From Prinia subflava (taxonomy: Eukaryota > Chordata > Aves > Passeriformes > Cisticolidae), in contig NC_086248.1 of assembly GCF_021018805.1 (NCBI RefSeq), positions 58,657,485 to 58,721,484 of the forward strand: a stretch of 64,000 bases of DNA, read 5' to 3'. The translations under genes were made by a program, and so were the position numbers. Below the pieces are notes generated by a model that searched no databases, was not told the DNA's origin, and saw only the letters and a list, made by a program, of their open reading frames with translations. This document shows positions 42,801 to 57,800 of the stretch, in pieces. Each line of letters opens with the position of its first letter. Positions within the stretch are counted from its first letter, which is position 1.

Positions 42801-45800
42801 GGCTGTGATTATTATTGGAAAAACATATCAGAACTTATAAGCAAAAATACTACACCAAATTCCCTGAGATGGGATTATTTGTGGTTTGACTACCAATCCA
42901 GTATTTGTTTTCCTTTTGTAATAGACTGAACCAAATATCCAAATACCCATGGATTCCTAGCATCACAGATAAAAATTTCTAAGTTGAAACTCTGTCCAGT
43001 CTCTTCATTGCCCAAGAAAAGCTACTTCCAAAGATATATTTTCTTTAATCACAGGGTTACCCATACAAAAATAAAAGTTTCATGAAAACCTTAGAGGAAA
43101 AATATCTAACAGACTTGTTTATTATCTCCTCTTTTTCATAATGTTTTAGATGCATAAAGTTAAAATCAATAACCTGAAGGTTTAAGTGGTGCTTTTAGGC
43201 TTGCTTTACCCCCTAGACTGGGGAAGAAACTTTCCAATCCTGTCTGAAATGGTGACAAGAAATAGTTGAGGGAGTACTCAAGCCTTCCCTGAGGCTGCCC
43301 CCCCAGACAGGCAGGCCTTGCCTCCCGTAGGGAGGTCAGTGTGGCACCGTGTCCCTGGGACAGTGCAGGGACAGCTGGCCACACGCTCACCGTGCACTCC
43401 TGAAGGGCCGCGTACGTTGCTGCTGCCGAGGAGCACGACGTGAGAGGCTCAGCTAGCTTAGCTTCTAATTCAGACACTGACTGCTGCACCTATTGAAAAA
43501 AAAAAAAACGCAAACCAGAAGCTAAATCCAGCAGGAATTACATAAATGATTATTTAAATAAAATCTTTTAAATGTTTGCTGCTAGGAGAATTTTATATCC
43601 TAACCCTTTGTAGTGCTGAGTGCCTTTTGAAGTTAAAAGATGCTAACAGTGCTCAATTCCTCCCAGCTGGGGCAATAATAATATTTAATTATCTTCTTTA
43701 CAACCTTCTATAAACCAACAAATGAAGTTAAAAGTGTTTGCAAGAAGTATGGATTCTTCTATTCAATAGTGCAATATCCAGGAAAATCACATAGGCTTCC
43801 TAGAAGACAATACAATTTTTGAGCATGTATATTTTACTGTCTTTCTGAAGCTGCTTTTCAGATAATTCAAAGCACAAATTTAGGTCTTGCAATTACCTTA
43901 AAAATCCACTTATATTTATTTCAGTCCATCCTGTTATAATATGCATTTTATAGTCAATTTTAGAAAAATATAGTGTAATTCTATAAATTGCTGCAAACAA
44001 TCCATTAGATATTTCATGGTCTACCTGTTTAAGACTTTCTTCATATTTCTGCTGTGCTGATGCATTCCCTGTGATTGTTCCTTCCAGTCTCTGTGCATGA
44101 TCTCTTAGTTCTTCCCAATACCTTTTGACCTGAGTCAGTTTGGCTTTAATATGTGCTCGTTCTCCAGAAGTAACAAACTGGGAAAAAGACTTGGCTTCCT
44201 CTTCTAGATTTGATATTCCAGTTATTTTACCATCTATCTCTTTATTAATAACCTAAAATGCAAAGCAGCAGTAAAAAGATGCAAAATAAGTTTTTAATTA
44301 TTAGAACAATATTTTCTAATTATTTTTTCCCTGTGCTACAAACATCCTTCATCAAAAAATCACCTACGAGGAGAGTTCACTGGCCACTTGAAATAACTAG
44401 TTATTATCACTGGCAAGTTTAAAATACTGACTGCTCTAGAACCAGTGTGTATGAAGAGCAATTAGAATTGGCTGAGGTGCATATTGTCAAGCAGAAACGA
44501 TGGTTCACATTTTAGCGTCTCTTATGTCACAGGAAAGTAGTACACAATTCTCTTTAAGACTAAAAATAAACAGAAGATGGAAAAACATGACTGTGTCACT
44601 GAAAAGGTATTGTCAAGGAGCTGAACCCAAACAATTGGTTAGTTATGTTTAATGGGTTTTCAAGTACTTATCGAATAAAACATGCCATGATTAGGAAACA
44701 GTAGAGATTGTTTTCATTTTCTAATTAAAAATACTGGGGTATAATAAAGGATAAATTAAATTATATCCTAAGTTAGGGTGAGTGAGCCCTTAGGCAGAAG
44801 ATTAAATAAAGAACCACATTACAGTATAAATAGGAAACCATGAAACAAGGGTTATAATAGTTTTTGGCAATATTTTATCTGTCCTGTACCTCAGTTAATA
44901 AATGCATAAAGAGAAACTTGCACTGCCTTAAAATCTCAGCAGCTGTAGGACAGCAACTCTCTTCTATTATTTTGTACTTATTATAAATTAAAGGCAAACT
45001 CAGCGGCTACATCATCCAAAAAAAGAAACTTATAGTGTTTCTCATTCAGTGGCTGTTTATTCAGTTGGTACCACTGAGCTTGGAAGTAAGCTTTTTTAAA
45101 CAACAGGTTGGGTTTTTTTTTTAATTACTGCTGATGTGTCATGTTCATGGAGTTCTCAAAAGCAATGGAAAACACCCATTGGGAGAGACTTGAAAGATCC
45201 AAGCGAGTTGTTTGAAATTGAAATAGGCAATAGCATTCTTAGATAAAAAAAAAAAAAAGTTAAGATACGTATGTACGTGAAAGCAACCAAAAACTTTCTT
45301 GAAAATGCACTTCCAAAGCATAAGTAGAGCCCAACTTCTAATATAATTGTGATAAAAATATGATCCCTTTCTTATAAAGCCATTATAAAGCTCATGAGTG
45401 GCTTACTGCAACATTCAGTCAAAAATTAGCAGGGTGACTGTCAGAAAAAAAAATGTGGTGCTATAAGAATTTATAGTTTCTCTTCATGCAATATATTCTG
45501 AATTAATTTGGATTATAAAATCTTTTTTTTGCATGGGAACATGTTGCTGAGGAAAAATACTGGATTTGCAGCCCTGAAGCTGAAATTATCTAACAATGCA
45601 GCAGATACAAATGAGGCAGTGCTTTCTCACTCCTACGCTATTCTGTTAAATTCACTCAGTTACATAAAAGAAGGTGGATAATTGAGGCTTTCAAACTCGC
45701 ACTGAGTCTGCCACCAGTGGTAACTACTTGTGATAACTGTCATTTTGTTCTACCAGGAATTTCAGAGAAATGTGTAGGTGAAAAATCTGGCTCTGCTGAA

Positions 45801-48800
45801 GTCACTGGGGCTTTGCAATCAGCGTCACCACAAGTAGAATGCTACCACTACCATGTAGGATAATTACATTCAGCTGACCCCAGGCTTTTCACCTGATCAG
45901 CCAAAAGTGTCAAGGAGCACATTATTTTTTTACCATTTGCCCTGCGTTGAAATGTTCCTTACTAATGTGGTGTAGTAGAAATTGTGTACTAAGTATGCTG
46001 ATTGATGTTGTGACACAGAGTAGCTCATCAGGAAATTAACATCAAAACAAAAAATTCCTCAGAATCAGGCACAAAGCAATGCTGCTGAAGCAGATCTCCA
46101 GCTATGTCCATGTATTGGAGGTGAGATGACTCGTTTCACATATCACAGCTCATAGAGCTCATTACTTCAGCTGAGGTACAATGACGTAGCCAATGCCTAA
46201 TGTGGAGGATTTTCTGCTTTATGTCTGTTCACTCAGGTGTTCAGAAACATCATCTGCTGACCATGGTGCTTAAATGTGTAGGAGTTAAGATAGAATTTTC
46301 AGAAACTTTCAAAGCATTGTTGGAATCACTGCTTATCTGCATCTATAGTAAGGAACAACCTTTCTGGGAATTTGGTTGGAATAGGCTAGTAGGGCTTAAG
46401 AAGGCTCCATTTAGACAGACAAGAACTGACACACTTTAATGCAATATTAGCATCATTTGATGCACTTATTTTCTGTCTTAAACACTGGAATCCTGTCCAC
46501 TAATTACTGAAAAGTAAGACAACACTGTAGTATATGCCAGTGGAATAAGTGCATACATATTATTTCATAAGGCAATTGGCTTTGGATTGCTGTGGTGATG
46601 AAGGAAGAATTCAAGCAATGTTTTGTTCTTCAATGATGAAGTCAAGAGATTTTATTTATTTTGTCTTTGTAAAGTTGTGAACAAACTAAGAACAGGAAAA
46701 TCTGTTGATAAACCGTTTCTGTCACATGAAACAAGTGCCTAACAGGATCCTTGGGATAGTGTCAAGCTGGTCTGTAAGCAGCTGCACACCTGTGCACCTC
46801 CTGAAGAACAAGTAGGTCACAAAAAAAGAAAATGGCAATGTGCAAGTGCCTATTGAGAAACTCTGTACCCTTAGAAACACGCCATTCCAGAAAAGGTACA
46901 TTTTCATTTATGTAAGGATACAAAGTCAGCCCTTGAAATGCAATGCTTGGAGACAATATGCACCTCAGTCAGCAATTTGAAACTAAACCACTGTGTGACT
47001 ACAGGAATGTACAAAGAACTGAAGACAGTGCAAATGCAATCACAGTAAATGTTATGTATGTTTTCGAGCTACCAAGAGCATTCATTTCTTTATTAATTCA
47101 GCATAAAAGACACATAAATCAAGTTATAACTTCAGCTTGCAAGATTAAAATCAAGCTCTATAGTCACTAGCTGTTGTATGTTTTAAAAACCCCTCAACTT
47201 CTATTTATGTAGCCATTTTGTTGAGATTACTCAAAAAATGAAAAGGGCATAAATTTTGTTTTTAACCATACAGAGAAAGACTGTATCTGTATATCTGTAA
47301 ACTAAACACTAAAAGAGAAGGCAGCCTGTAAGAATTTTCCTTTAGTTTATATAAGACCTTACCATTTGGTATATTCATGTATAAAATGTGCTGTTATTTC
47401 CTCATGGTACTTTTGAAACATGTAAAATGTCTCTTTTCTCATTTGGCCTCTAGCAAAATAACAGCTAAATGGGCTTTTAATACTACACATAATAAGAACT
47501 AATCACCTTGATTTGGGTGATCTGTATGTCCAAAGGAGATGATGAGGCTTCCAAAGTTTCCAGTTCTTTTTCTTGTTCAGCTATCCAGATGGACAGAGCT
47601 TCAAAACTATTGCCAAAATGATCCCACTTGTTTTTCACCATTTCCATGCTTTTAATACTAAAATTAACCAAATCAATTAGAGAGAATAAACAGTTTAATA
47701 TAATGAAGCTGCCCATATTCTTGCCAAAATAAAAATCGAACTTATTCAATCTACAAGAGGGTCCTCTTAAAAAGTTCTCATTTTAGAGGATCAAGTTGTG
47801 CATCTGAATTCAAGCATGGTCTTTTCTTAGACCATACACCAGAAGTCAAACAAATGCATTGGCGATAGAGGGTACATTGGGAGGTAGAAGAAGGTACAGC
47901 TTTATTCATCAGCTGTACAAGAATCTCATCATAGCAGGAAGAGAAAGGAAAAGGAACATCAACAGGATGAAATTTCTATGAAATAATATGGAATGATGTT
48001 ACATCAGAAATCTAAATATTTAGATAACTGGGTGCACAGATGTTCATAATTTAGTCCCTAAACTGCAATGATTAAAACTAGTGAAATGTGGACATACACA
48101 CAGTCATCAATGCTTGACTGCTTTATTGATCTCACTTTTCTATAACACCAATCTCCCCCTCTTATAGGAAGTTTGTGTTTGCTGTGGCAATGATTTCATA
48201 TCAAGCCAAAGAATCAACAACAAATGTAACTCAACTCTCTCAGAGTTAGCAGTTTTACATTATAGGTATGTTAAACAGAGACAGATTATGACTGATTTTC
48301 TATGTCTAGGATTGCAAACAAAGCACCTTTTTTTTTTTTTTTGTCACAAGTAAGACAGCCATTATTCAAAGCCTAACAGCACTGACTTCCAGTATACAAG
48401 TTTCTGCTCCTTTCAAGTAACTGAAACCAGTGTTAATGTAGGCCCTGCACACAGCTTGCAAAACACACATTTTCTCTTTCATTGAAAATATTAAAGCTTC
48501 ATCATAAAAGTCTGAATATTACAAAATTTCAAAACACATTTTCCTTCTAAATATAGTCTAAAAACCATTCCATGGTAAAAAGTTTTTAACTTTTTTCCCC
48601 CTTCATTAAAGCTAGAGGAATCTTTAAGAAAAGATGTAGCCTAAAAATGTAAAAGTTGGCCTCTTTATTTTTTCTCATTTATTTTCAAAATAAAAAAAAT
48701 ATAGGAATGTCAACAGCCATTTACTGATAAGAGTGTATGCAAATTCAAGTTATTTGTAGAAAACAATGTGCAAAACGACTTCACTCAAGTTCAGCTCATG

Positions 48801-51800
48801 AAAATACAGCTGGAAATCAGAATCCAGGGACCAAATCAGTGGCACAACTGCTGCTGCCTTCGTTGGAGTTTCTTTAAGAAAGCCACAGACTGTAAAGAAT
48901 ATAATCCCAAACACACTGCACAGCTCTGAATGATCTCCTTGGAAAACAGATGGGCTAAGCTGTGACAGTAGCTGAGTGTGGAGAGCTGCTCAAACTTTTC
49001 TCTCCTTTTCCTGTTCACTGGCATACTATGTAACTTATGAGTTTGGAATAACTTCACTTTACGTTACTGGGCCAAGATTTTTATTGATTATGCAAGTTAA
49101 AACATAATTCTTACTATGAGTTCTGCAGATACTCTATAGAGAGTTGTATGTATTTGCATCTTTTACAGAAGGTATTTATCTTTTGGTTATTTGTCACACT
49201 ACCACAGACATTCTGCATAATCCAAACCCCATTTCGTATCTACATTGAAAGGGTAGATCAAAGATGACTTTAATTTAAAAATAGATTACTTTAATTAAAA
49301 AGCAAATATTCATTGCTGGAAGGGGAAATTTCTTAGACTGAAAAATCACAATAGTTTTCTCTCTAATAGTGGACAAAATGATATGTGAATTATTTAGTAA
49401 GAGATGGTAGAATTTGACTGCAAATCACTCTAGCACTTCGTGTTGGAGAAAGCATTACATAAATGGTCAGACTCCTATTTGCTGCACAGGCTAGTTATTC
49501 TGCTTTATAGTTGTTATTTCACATCAGAAAGAAAATGGCACTAAATTAAAATCAGATTAGCATGACAGTGGTCATTATGAGGAAAAAAAACCCCTATTAT
49601 TTGGGCATTGTCCTTTGCTCATAGCCTGTTCAAGGTGATGGTGCCTGTTTAATCATATACAGCAAATTATTCTAGAGAGTAATTCCAATAAGACAAAATC
49701 TGTCACAGGTACCTATGACCTGTGTATCAGATCTAGTGTATGCAAAAATACTGATTTCATACATACGTACAAATGTCTCTGTATAGGGGTAAAATGAGAA
49801 TAGCAACATTCTGAATTTGAGTAACAAGTTCGATAACTGAATTACACACTTGAGAGAAGGGAAGAATTTTTTCCAAATACAAAAAGCTACAAAGATTCAT
49901 CAAGCTTTCCTTAGAAAAGGAGTTTGAACCTTTCATTTTTAAACAAAATCTGGAAAATGATGCCTTTGTGGTTTTTGGCAGCAGAAGCAGTTTTTGATAT
50001 TGCCCATGAAATACAATCTGGGCATTCAGCTAAGACAAAGGCACTTCTTGACACTCCTATAAAGAAAGGGGAATACTGAAAAATGAGGAAAATGGGGTAA
50101 ATGTGCTGCTCTAATACTCTTAATTGAGATTTTTCTTTCCAAAAGAGTCCCGTACCTCAAGAACGAGCTCAATTATTCCTTCTTCACAAGACTGGGGCTT
50201 AAAGATAAGTGATGTTAAATGTAAATAATCTTTATGAACTACATGTAACAAAAAAAAAATTTGTTTGCACACACTCTTTTGACATATTTGGTACCATAAC
50301 TTGGTTACTATGCCAGAGCAAGCAGTAAATGACAGAGTTGATGAGACAACGCAAAATGCTGACAAGGTAGTCTAGAAATCTGATACAATCTTATAGTGAA
50401 GAATAAATATTAGGACTTGTTAAGAACATACTCTTCTTCAAGAGTAACTTCCACTTTTTTCACTTGTTCTTGGATTGATTTTGCCTGATGCTGAAGGGAC
50501 TGCTTGTTCTTTGAACCAAGCTGTATCTCAGAGGAATTCTTCACCAAATTCTCAGCCTGTACTGCCATTGCTTCAGTTTGTTTAGAAAGTTCCTGTAAGG
50601 ATGCAAGATGTATTAATACAACCATAGAGTTTCATATATTTACACAAGAAGTATTTTTCCTCAACGTTTATGGTTGGAAAAAAGTATCCATGTCCTACAT
50701 GTACATTCTGAATGTGTAAATACATAAAAACAGTCTTTGAAGAAAGTTAATTTTATGTTGCATTTAAGAAAAGTCCGTCTGAGCAAACTAGATGGAATTA
50801 AATTTATCAAGGGACACTGTATGTGCAAAAGATTTTAACTCAAAAAATCAAAGTATCTTCTACAGCTCTTCAAGAAATTTATTCTGCATTTCAGAAGATG
50901 ATACATCTTTACTTAATTTTTAGATCCCACCATTTACCAAGTGGATTTTGCAGTACTGCAAATTTTGTATTTTCACTTTGTTTAGCAATTATTTTTTGTC
51001 ACAAACATTAAACCCACACACCAGAACCATCGATGCTGAGCATAATCAAGAGAAGTATAATTTAGTATTAGTTTCATTAAAGGTTAACAGCAGTGCATAA
51101 ACCATGGCACTTAGGAAAAACAAGCACTATTATTACTTCTGTAGCAGTAAATAAAATGGGCCAGGATAATTCTGTGTTACGAAGGGCAAACGGCATGTTA
51201 TGGCTTTTGTCCATGGGGTAGACATCTCTCCTTTTTCTTCTCAGGGCTAAGAGTGCTATTTGTCACACTCCACACAACCTTGCCAAAGTGGACCCTAATT
51301 AAGTTGACATGCAAGTGCTCAACACTGGATTACCAGCAGAGATGGTTACTGAGCATGAGCATAAAATGGGAACTCCTCAAAATAATACTAACTTTTATAC
51401 ATATGCTTCAGATGCAGACTGAGAAATCCTCCATGGTTTCTGTTGTTGTGGGTTTTGTTTTGTTTTGTGTTTTTGTTTCTTTTTTCCACTAAATGACTTT
51501 TACCTCTAAAAAGTTTATGCAATCTCTCATCTGTATATGCAATTTGCAGCAGCATTAATGGGAAACCATGCAAAGATTGAAGGCGATACACTCAGCCCAT
51601 GTTGACAGGCAAGGCAGAAAGATACCTCAGATCCTTCATTTCACATAGTCAGTACCTTTGTCTGATCCAGCTCTGAGGAGAGGCTCTCTAAACTGCTAAA
51701 GTTTAAGATACGTTCAAGTACAGAGCTTGCTTGATTGAGATATTTTACTACTGTTTCTTTGTCTCTTTCGAACTGCTCCCATTTATTTATTGTGACCTAA

Positions 51801-54800
51801 AAAACAGACAAACAAAACCAAAAAAGGAACACAAGGAGATCAAAGGGGAGAAGATGAGATTTTCCTTGTATATTACTGAAAAAGGAAAAAAGAGAAAGTC
51901 TTGACATAAAATAAGTTTTCCTGAGAAGCCATCTACTTAATAGTGAGTAGATGAAACTCTCCTAAACCAAATAAAACTTTTTCCTTGAATGTTTGCTGAC
52001 TCATATTATGCTCTGCTAAAACAAGCACTGTTCTCTTAAGTTGCCAGCAGTGTTTAAATCTTATATTTGAATGTCCTGTAAAAATCTAAAGTAATACATG
52101 CAGAGATTTAGGGTGACAAGTAGTCAAAAATATCAAAAGGATTTTCAAGTTCTTTAATGAAATAAATTACAGTAAAATGGTAGAAGAAAATCCCTATTCA
52201 TAGGAAAATCACTCATAAGAACCTGTTTGCTCTTTTCTGATAATGTAGAATTTTGATTAACCTACAGCATTTAATTACCAATCACAAGAAGTGACAGCTT
52301 CAAAAATTATTTTCTTGATTCTGAAGCACAGATTAAGACTTTAAAAATGGGAATTTTTAAAGAAAAAATGTGTTTCAATAGTAAGTGCTTATATTAAGGA
52401 GTTATTTGAGGTTTACTGATTGTGTTTCTCATCTTGTGTTTTCTCATGGGAAATAATTTCGGTGACTTGAAATATCTGTATGGAATAGAGGCCATTTGGA
52501 TTAACATTCTGCTTAGTAAAATGCAAAGAGAAAATCACATACAGGTGCAAGAAACTATAAATTCTAATCCCAGTTCAGTCCATGGTTAATTATACAAGCT
52601 GAAGCAATCCATTTGACTTCTCTGTGACTTTCTCTTTCTTTAAATTTAGGATCACAGCCTGTATTTCACACAGTAGCTGTGAGGATTAAATTTGCACATG
52701 AGGAGTTATTAACCTGATATCCAGCCTAAGGACACTCAACTAAAGAGCAATGTCATCTTTAGTAACCAGAAAAGAGACATCTAAAAAAAAAATTCACAGA
52801 TAAATTATTTAAAGTTATTTAAACTTATTACTAAGTTTATAAAAAGAAACTGAGGAAGAAGTAAGCATGATGTCTTATTTCCATGAGCAAAAGACCCACC
52901 TGCAGTTGCTCTTCCCGTTTCTCCATGGTCTGCTGCATGTTCTCCAACGTTCCCTCTAATTTTTGTAGATCCTCTCGTACTGTGCTGGGCAATCCACCTT
53001 CAATCTGCAACCGCTTGGCTTGGGAAATCTGCTTTTGCACATCTTGCCTTTTTGCACGGAGTCTCCTTGTCCTTTGCTAAAAGCATTCATCCAACAGGAA
53101 TGATTAGACTTTTTAGCCCCTTTGGGGTATTGGCACGATGCAGCCCCTTTCTGTTTTTGCAGGGGTGTGCAATGAGAGTAACAGACAAAGGGATAAACTG
53201 GGGCAAGTACTCTTGAGAGTCTCATCAAGGATACGCCCTAGCTTCCAAAGTGTCAAATGCTGCCTTTTGCGGCACATGCATGTGAGAAAAAGAGAGAAAA
53301 TGTGGCCATTTATCCAAAACATATTCGAGCAACCACAGCAGGAGTCACAGGTGCATGTATTCCTCATGACTGAATCCAGGTCTGGCCTGCACTCCTGAGG
53401 CACAGGTTGTGGCCTCAGATTGAACAAAGCAATATATCAGCCTTAGTAGAGAGCATCAGGATGTGGCTAAGTTGTGTAACTCTCTACTGGAGGTGCTTTT
53501 GATTTGTAGCACTATTCAAAACTCCAAAGAATACATCCTCTCTCCTTTATAACATGCCTGACCCAGACAGCCTTGCTAGGTAAACTCACAACTAGCTTAG
53601 TTTTGCCTGGATACCTTCAGGTCTGAGTCAAAATCTGTTTTTGCCTTAGTAGACTCCGTGCCACAAGAAAAAGAACTCAAGAAGTTCACTCTTTCTACTA
53701 CCTCTCCTAAAATGGATAAGAAATGTAGAGTATTTAAAGAATGAATGCAAACATTAACACATACAATAGTGCTTATAAACACCAAAGAGTTTATATAAGA
53801 CAGGTAAGATTTAGTAGTGATTGGCTGGATGCTAAACTTAAATAATGCCCAAACATTGTCACTAATTTTTTTCCTATTCTTGCAAGCTTTGAGCACCTCA
53901 AAAAGTTATCTTCCTATATTTGGCCTTAAAAGCTACGATTCTTGCTGTATGCAAGCCGTACCATTGATTATTACTGTAGCCTGTAGATGTTTTGATCCAT
54001 TATCAGTGCATAAAAAAACCTCCTGTCCTACTCCTACAGAGTGGAGGCCGATCGGTCCAAAAACCTGGAGGAGATAAGGCTAGAGCAATAACTTCCCTCC
54101 AATATTGAGGGTTGGGTCACATCAAACTGCTAAAATAGAGAACTTTTCAAAGCCAGAATTATGCCAAATTTACTATGATTGAAACTGAAATTCAAGCTAT
54201 AAAAAGGTAAAAAGGGAGAGTCTACATATTTGCAGAGTACACTCACCCGAAATTTAAACTGAATGAAGCTTGTTTTTCAGTGTTTTGCATCCCAAAACCC
54301 CATATGAAATTCAAGTCAACAATTAACATTTAAAAGACACTGAAAACATTTTTCATTAAAAGAAATAAATTCCAGGCCACACAGGACTGTTTCCTTTATA
54401 ATGCTTTCAAGTTTAAATATAAAGACTTGTGTTAATGGGCATAAGAAAATTCTGTAATTGCATAAATTAGTCTTAAAAAAAAATGGATATAGACATGAGT
54501 AATTGCCCTACCTGATAATGAAGCAGTAGTTGCTGAGCTTGTAATAAACTTTCTGTATCCAGGATCTTTTCAGCCTCTGCTTGGACTTCTTTAGAGTTGT
54601 TGATTAACTCTTCAATTGCGCTTTTAACTTCTTCTTTGTACTGGACACAGTCTCCAACAGCACCTAAGGTATTTTCAATCTAACATCACAGATAACTTTA
54701 AATATTTCATGTTGAAAGACACATGAATTTTAAGGGTACATTTGTATTTGGAATATCTTTTCAAAAATACAGTATTTTTTTTATATTTAAAATATTTTTG

Positions 54801-57800
54801 TCTCCAGTATTTTTGACATCTTTAACTTCACATTGAAAAAGTGTCTTTAGGCTTAAAAATGTGGCTGGGGAGACCTTTGCCTTGTTCAAACATACTACCT
54901 GTTACACTGCCATATGACAAATAGCCATCTGTGACATCTCCTTCTTGGTGCTCACTTTAGAAAACACACACTCTCCTTATCCTTGCTGTGTTTCAAGGTT
55001 TTAACCACAAACTATCCTAGATCCTTTTCTTTTTCCTGTTCCTTTCCTTTTTACTTTGGAGAGTCATTTGAACTCAAGTAATTTACTTTCCTGTCATACA
55101 AATAACTAGTTTTTAGTCTCCAAAACTGCTGCTGAACTCTGGAAATACCCAGTATCAGTCCTTGTCTAAACAGTCACATCCATCTGGTTAACAAGCTTTA
55201 CAAATAGTATTCAGATTTCTAAGAATCAATAGTTGTTTAACTATAATATGGATTTAATCAAACATTTAGATTATGCTTTTAGATTCAAACCAAGTATATA
55301 TTTGGCCTATTATTTTCTTATATTACGCTCATATTACCCTCTCCTCAACTTCTCTTTAGCTCTGACTTTTAGAGGAAACAAAAACAAGTGATTTAACTCC
55401 AAAAATAAAACCCCAAAACCCAGAAAATCTAAAAAAAAAAAAAAAAAAAAAGAGAGAGAGAGAGACAGTATCCCAAGCTGTTTACAGTCAGGTGGAAATT
55501 ACATTTCTTGTCCAAACTTTCTAAAGAGTTTTCACATCACAGTTTAGAGAACTTCCAATAAATACATAGAAATTTTATATATTTAAAGCCCCTAGAAAGC
55601 CTCCACAAGAATTGATATTAACAACAAAATTCAAAATCTGAAGTCTCTCTCTTGAACTCTTGAACCCTTTTTTCTGCTTTTAAGTGGGTCTATTTCATCT
55701 TTTAAGTGCAAGATGCTCTATGTTTCAACTGATTTTTCTTTTAACTGTATAAACTGTGAAGCAGTAAGTTCCCTGAGAGCCTGCAGAACTCAAGGGTTCA
55801 GTGTTTCTGAGAGGTTTTGCTTGTTATGAGTTTGAATTTTTCCATGATTTCTGCAGTTACAGTATCTCATTTTCATTTAGGCTTTAGAGAACTACAGCAT
55901 TTTCCTGCAAATTCAGGATATGATGCACATCCACAGCGACTAGAAACAACCTCAAAGTAGTGCTTTAGTTCAGCATAAAAATAAATAAATCATGATTAAA
56001 ATTAAATTCTTTATCCACTAGCTGATGTGCATCATGGTTTTGACAATGTTCATTACAAACTGTAGTTTGTAGGTTGTGAAAACCAAAAAAAATTATGGAC
56101 ATTTTGACTGCAGAAACATTTACTATGTTACTTTCCTATTCTGCAAAGGGAAAAGATCCACTATGATAATGTCACTTTTTATTTTGTCTGCTACTCCCAG
56201 TACTTTGCCATGCATGGAATACAAATTAAATTTTCCTTGCTGAAGGCTTGCAGATTAATTAAAAAAACACAGCAGGGAACTTGTGCTTGTGAAGCCATGA
56301 TTGATGTAATTTCATGTGACACTGTAGGTTGAGAGTTCTTGTGTCCCTCATACTGTACCTCAGCCAGCAAATCTAGAAGTCTCTTGAAGTCACTGGAAAG
56401 TTTAAAAAGCTCATCCTCTGTCTCTTTGGCCTCCAAATCAGGACATCGTGAGGTCAAAACAGCAAGTCTAGATTTCAGCCAGCTGTGAGTTTCTCCATGC
56501 TTGTGAATATGCTTCTTAATTTCCTACAGAAAAAGAATCCAAACATATTTTCTTCCATCAATAACTGACATTCATGGCATCAATTCAGAGATCAGTAGTG
56601 TAAACATAGTGCTTTTCTTTAGCTTGAAATACTAGAAATGTAGTATTTTTCTATTTGCATACCCTATCAGATTCTGCTTCAGTGAATGGCTAGAATTTTG
56701 CACTTCTTCCACAGACTTTACTCCACTACTGATTAGACTTTTCTTTAGCTAGTAGTGGAGTACTTTTCCCCTCATAAATATTTTTACTTACAGATGCAGA
56801 GATGGAGGGCAGGTACCACATATGTATTTTCCATGTACTGACCATATTTCTTAGTTGCAATTTAAATCTGTGTTGCTGACCTTCCCAAGTATATAATTTC
56901 ATGCAATATAAAATTTTGTGTAAATTTTTTCCTATTTGTATTGCTTTTTTCCCCACACCTCTTTTCAACCTGCAGTTCATTTGTATCTTTGTGGCAGTGT
57001 TGATGAGATGTTGGCAGCAGTGAATCTACATGAGTAAATCAGACCTTTTGAAGCAGAAGCCCCCATTAAGCTAAGGATCTATCAGTTTTATCAAGGTCAT
57101 CCTAATAATGTTTCTCCATATAGTTAGACTCATAATATGCTCATGAACTTCACATAAACTGAAGTTTGTAGGTGCACCTGGTATGTGAAATTAAAAAAAT
57201 GAAAGAAGGGTTGAGTCCCAAGTGACACAATAAATTGTTGCTTAAAACTAATTTAATTAACCAACTCAATCTTCAGCTAGTCTATCAGTCTGTTACCAGT
57301 CACCAGTACAAAACTGAATGGTGAAATATTTTTTCCTCCCCTGTTATACTACTGTAGAAGAGAATTTTTTAAGGAAGAAGGTTTCCTTACTTAAGTAAGG
57401 AAATTAATTAAATGTAAGATCATTCAAAAACCTGCAATCCAGAAATTTTTGCTTTACTTTGAGCACCACTTTTAACTCTGCATGCAGTAAGATGAGGGGC
57501 AAATATTTTTTCTATCTGTCCCTATATTTTTAATGTTCTAAATATAGAGGGAAAGGGACCTGTCATTCTCTAAATTATTAAAAGTAAGAACTTCTGCCAC
57601 ATTTTGCTGTAACGTGCAACTTTCTCCTGGTACTGTTTTCAAGAATACCAGGAATCAACAGAACTACTGTGGTCTCAGTAGTAAAACAGATGCACTACTT
57701 TGGAACAGAATTTTATAAGCCAAGGGCTCACCCCCACAGATGCTTTACACTGCTTGTATTTGGCAGTATCATTGACATTTTCCTTTATCTTCTTCAGCTC

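Noticed and set aside
46595..46650. Possible C/D-box small nucleolar RNA (two gatgaag words)
   Set aside because: No clear CTGA D box and terminal stem in the right places; SYNE1 is not a known host.
55431..55466. Poly-A followed by GA repeat as a retrogene tail
   Set aside because: No recognisable gene body or target-site duplication precedes it.
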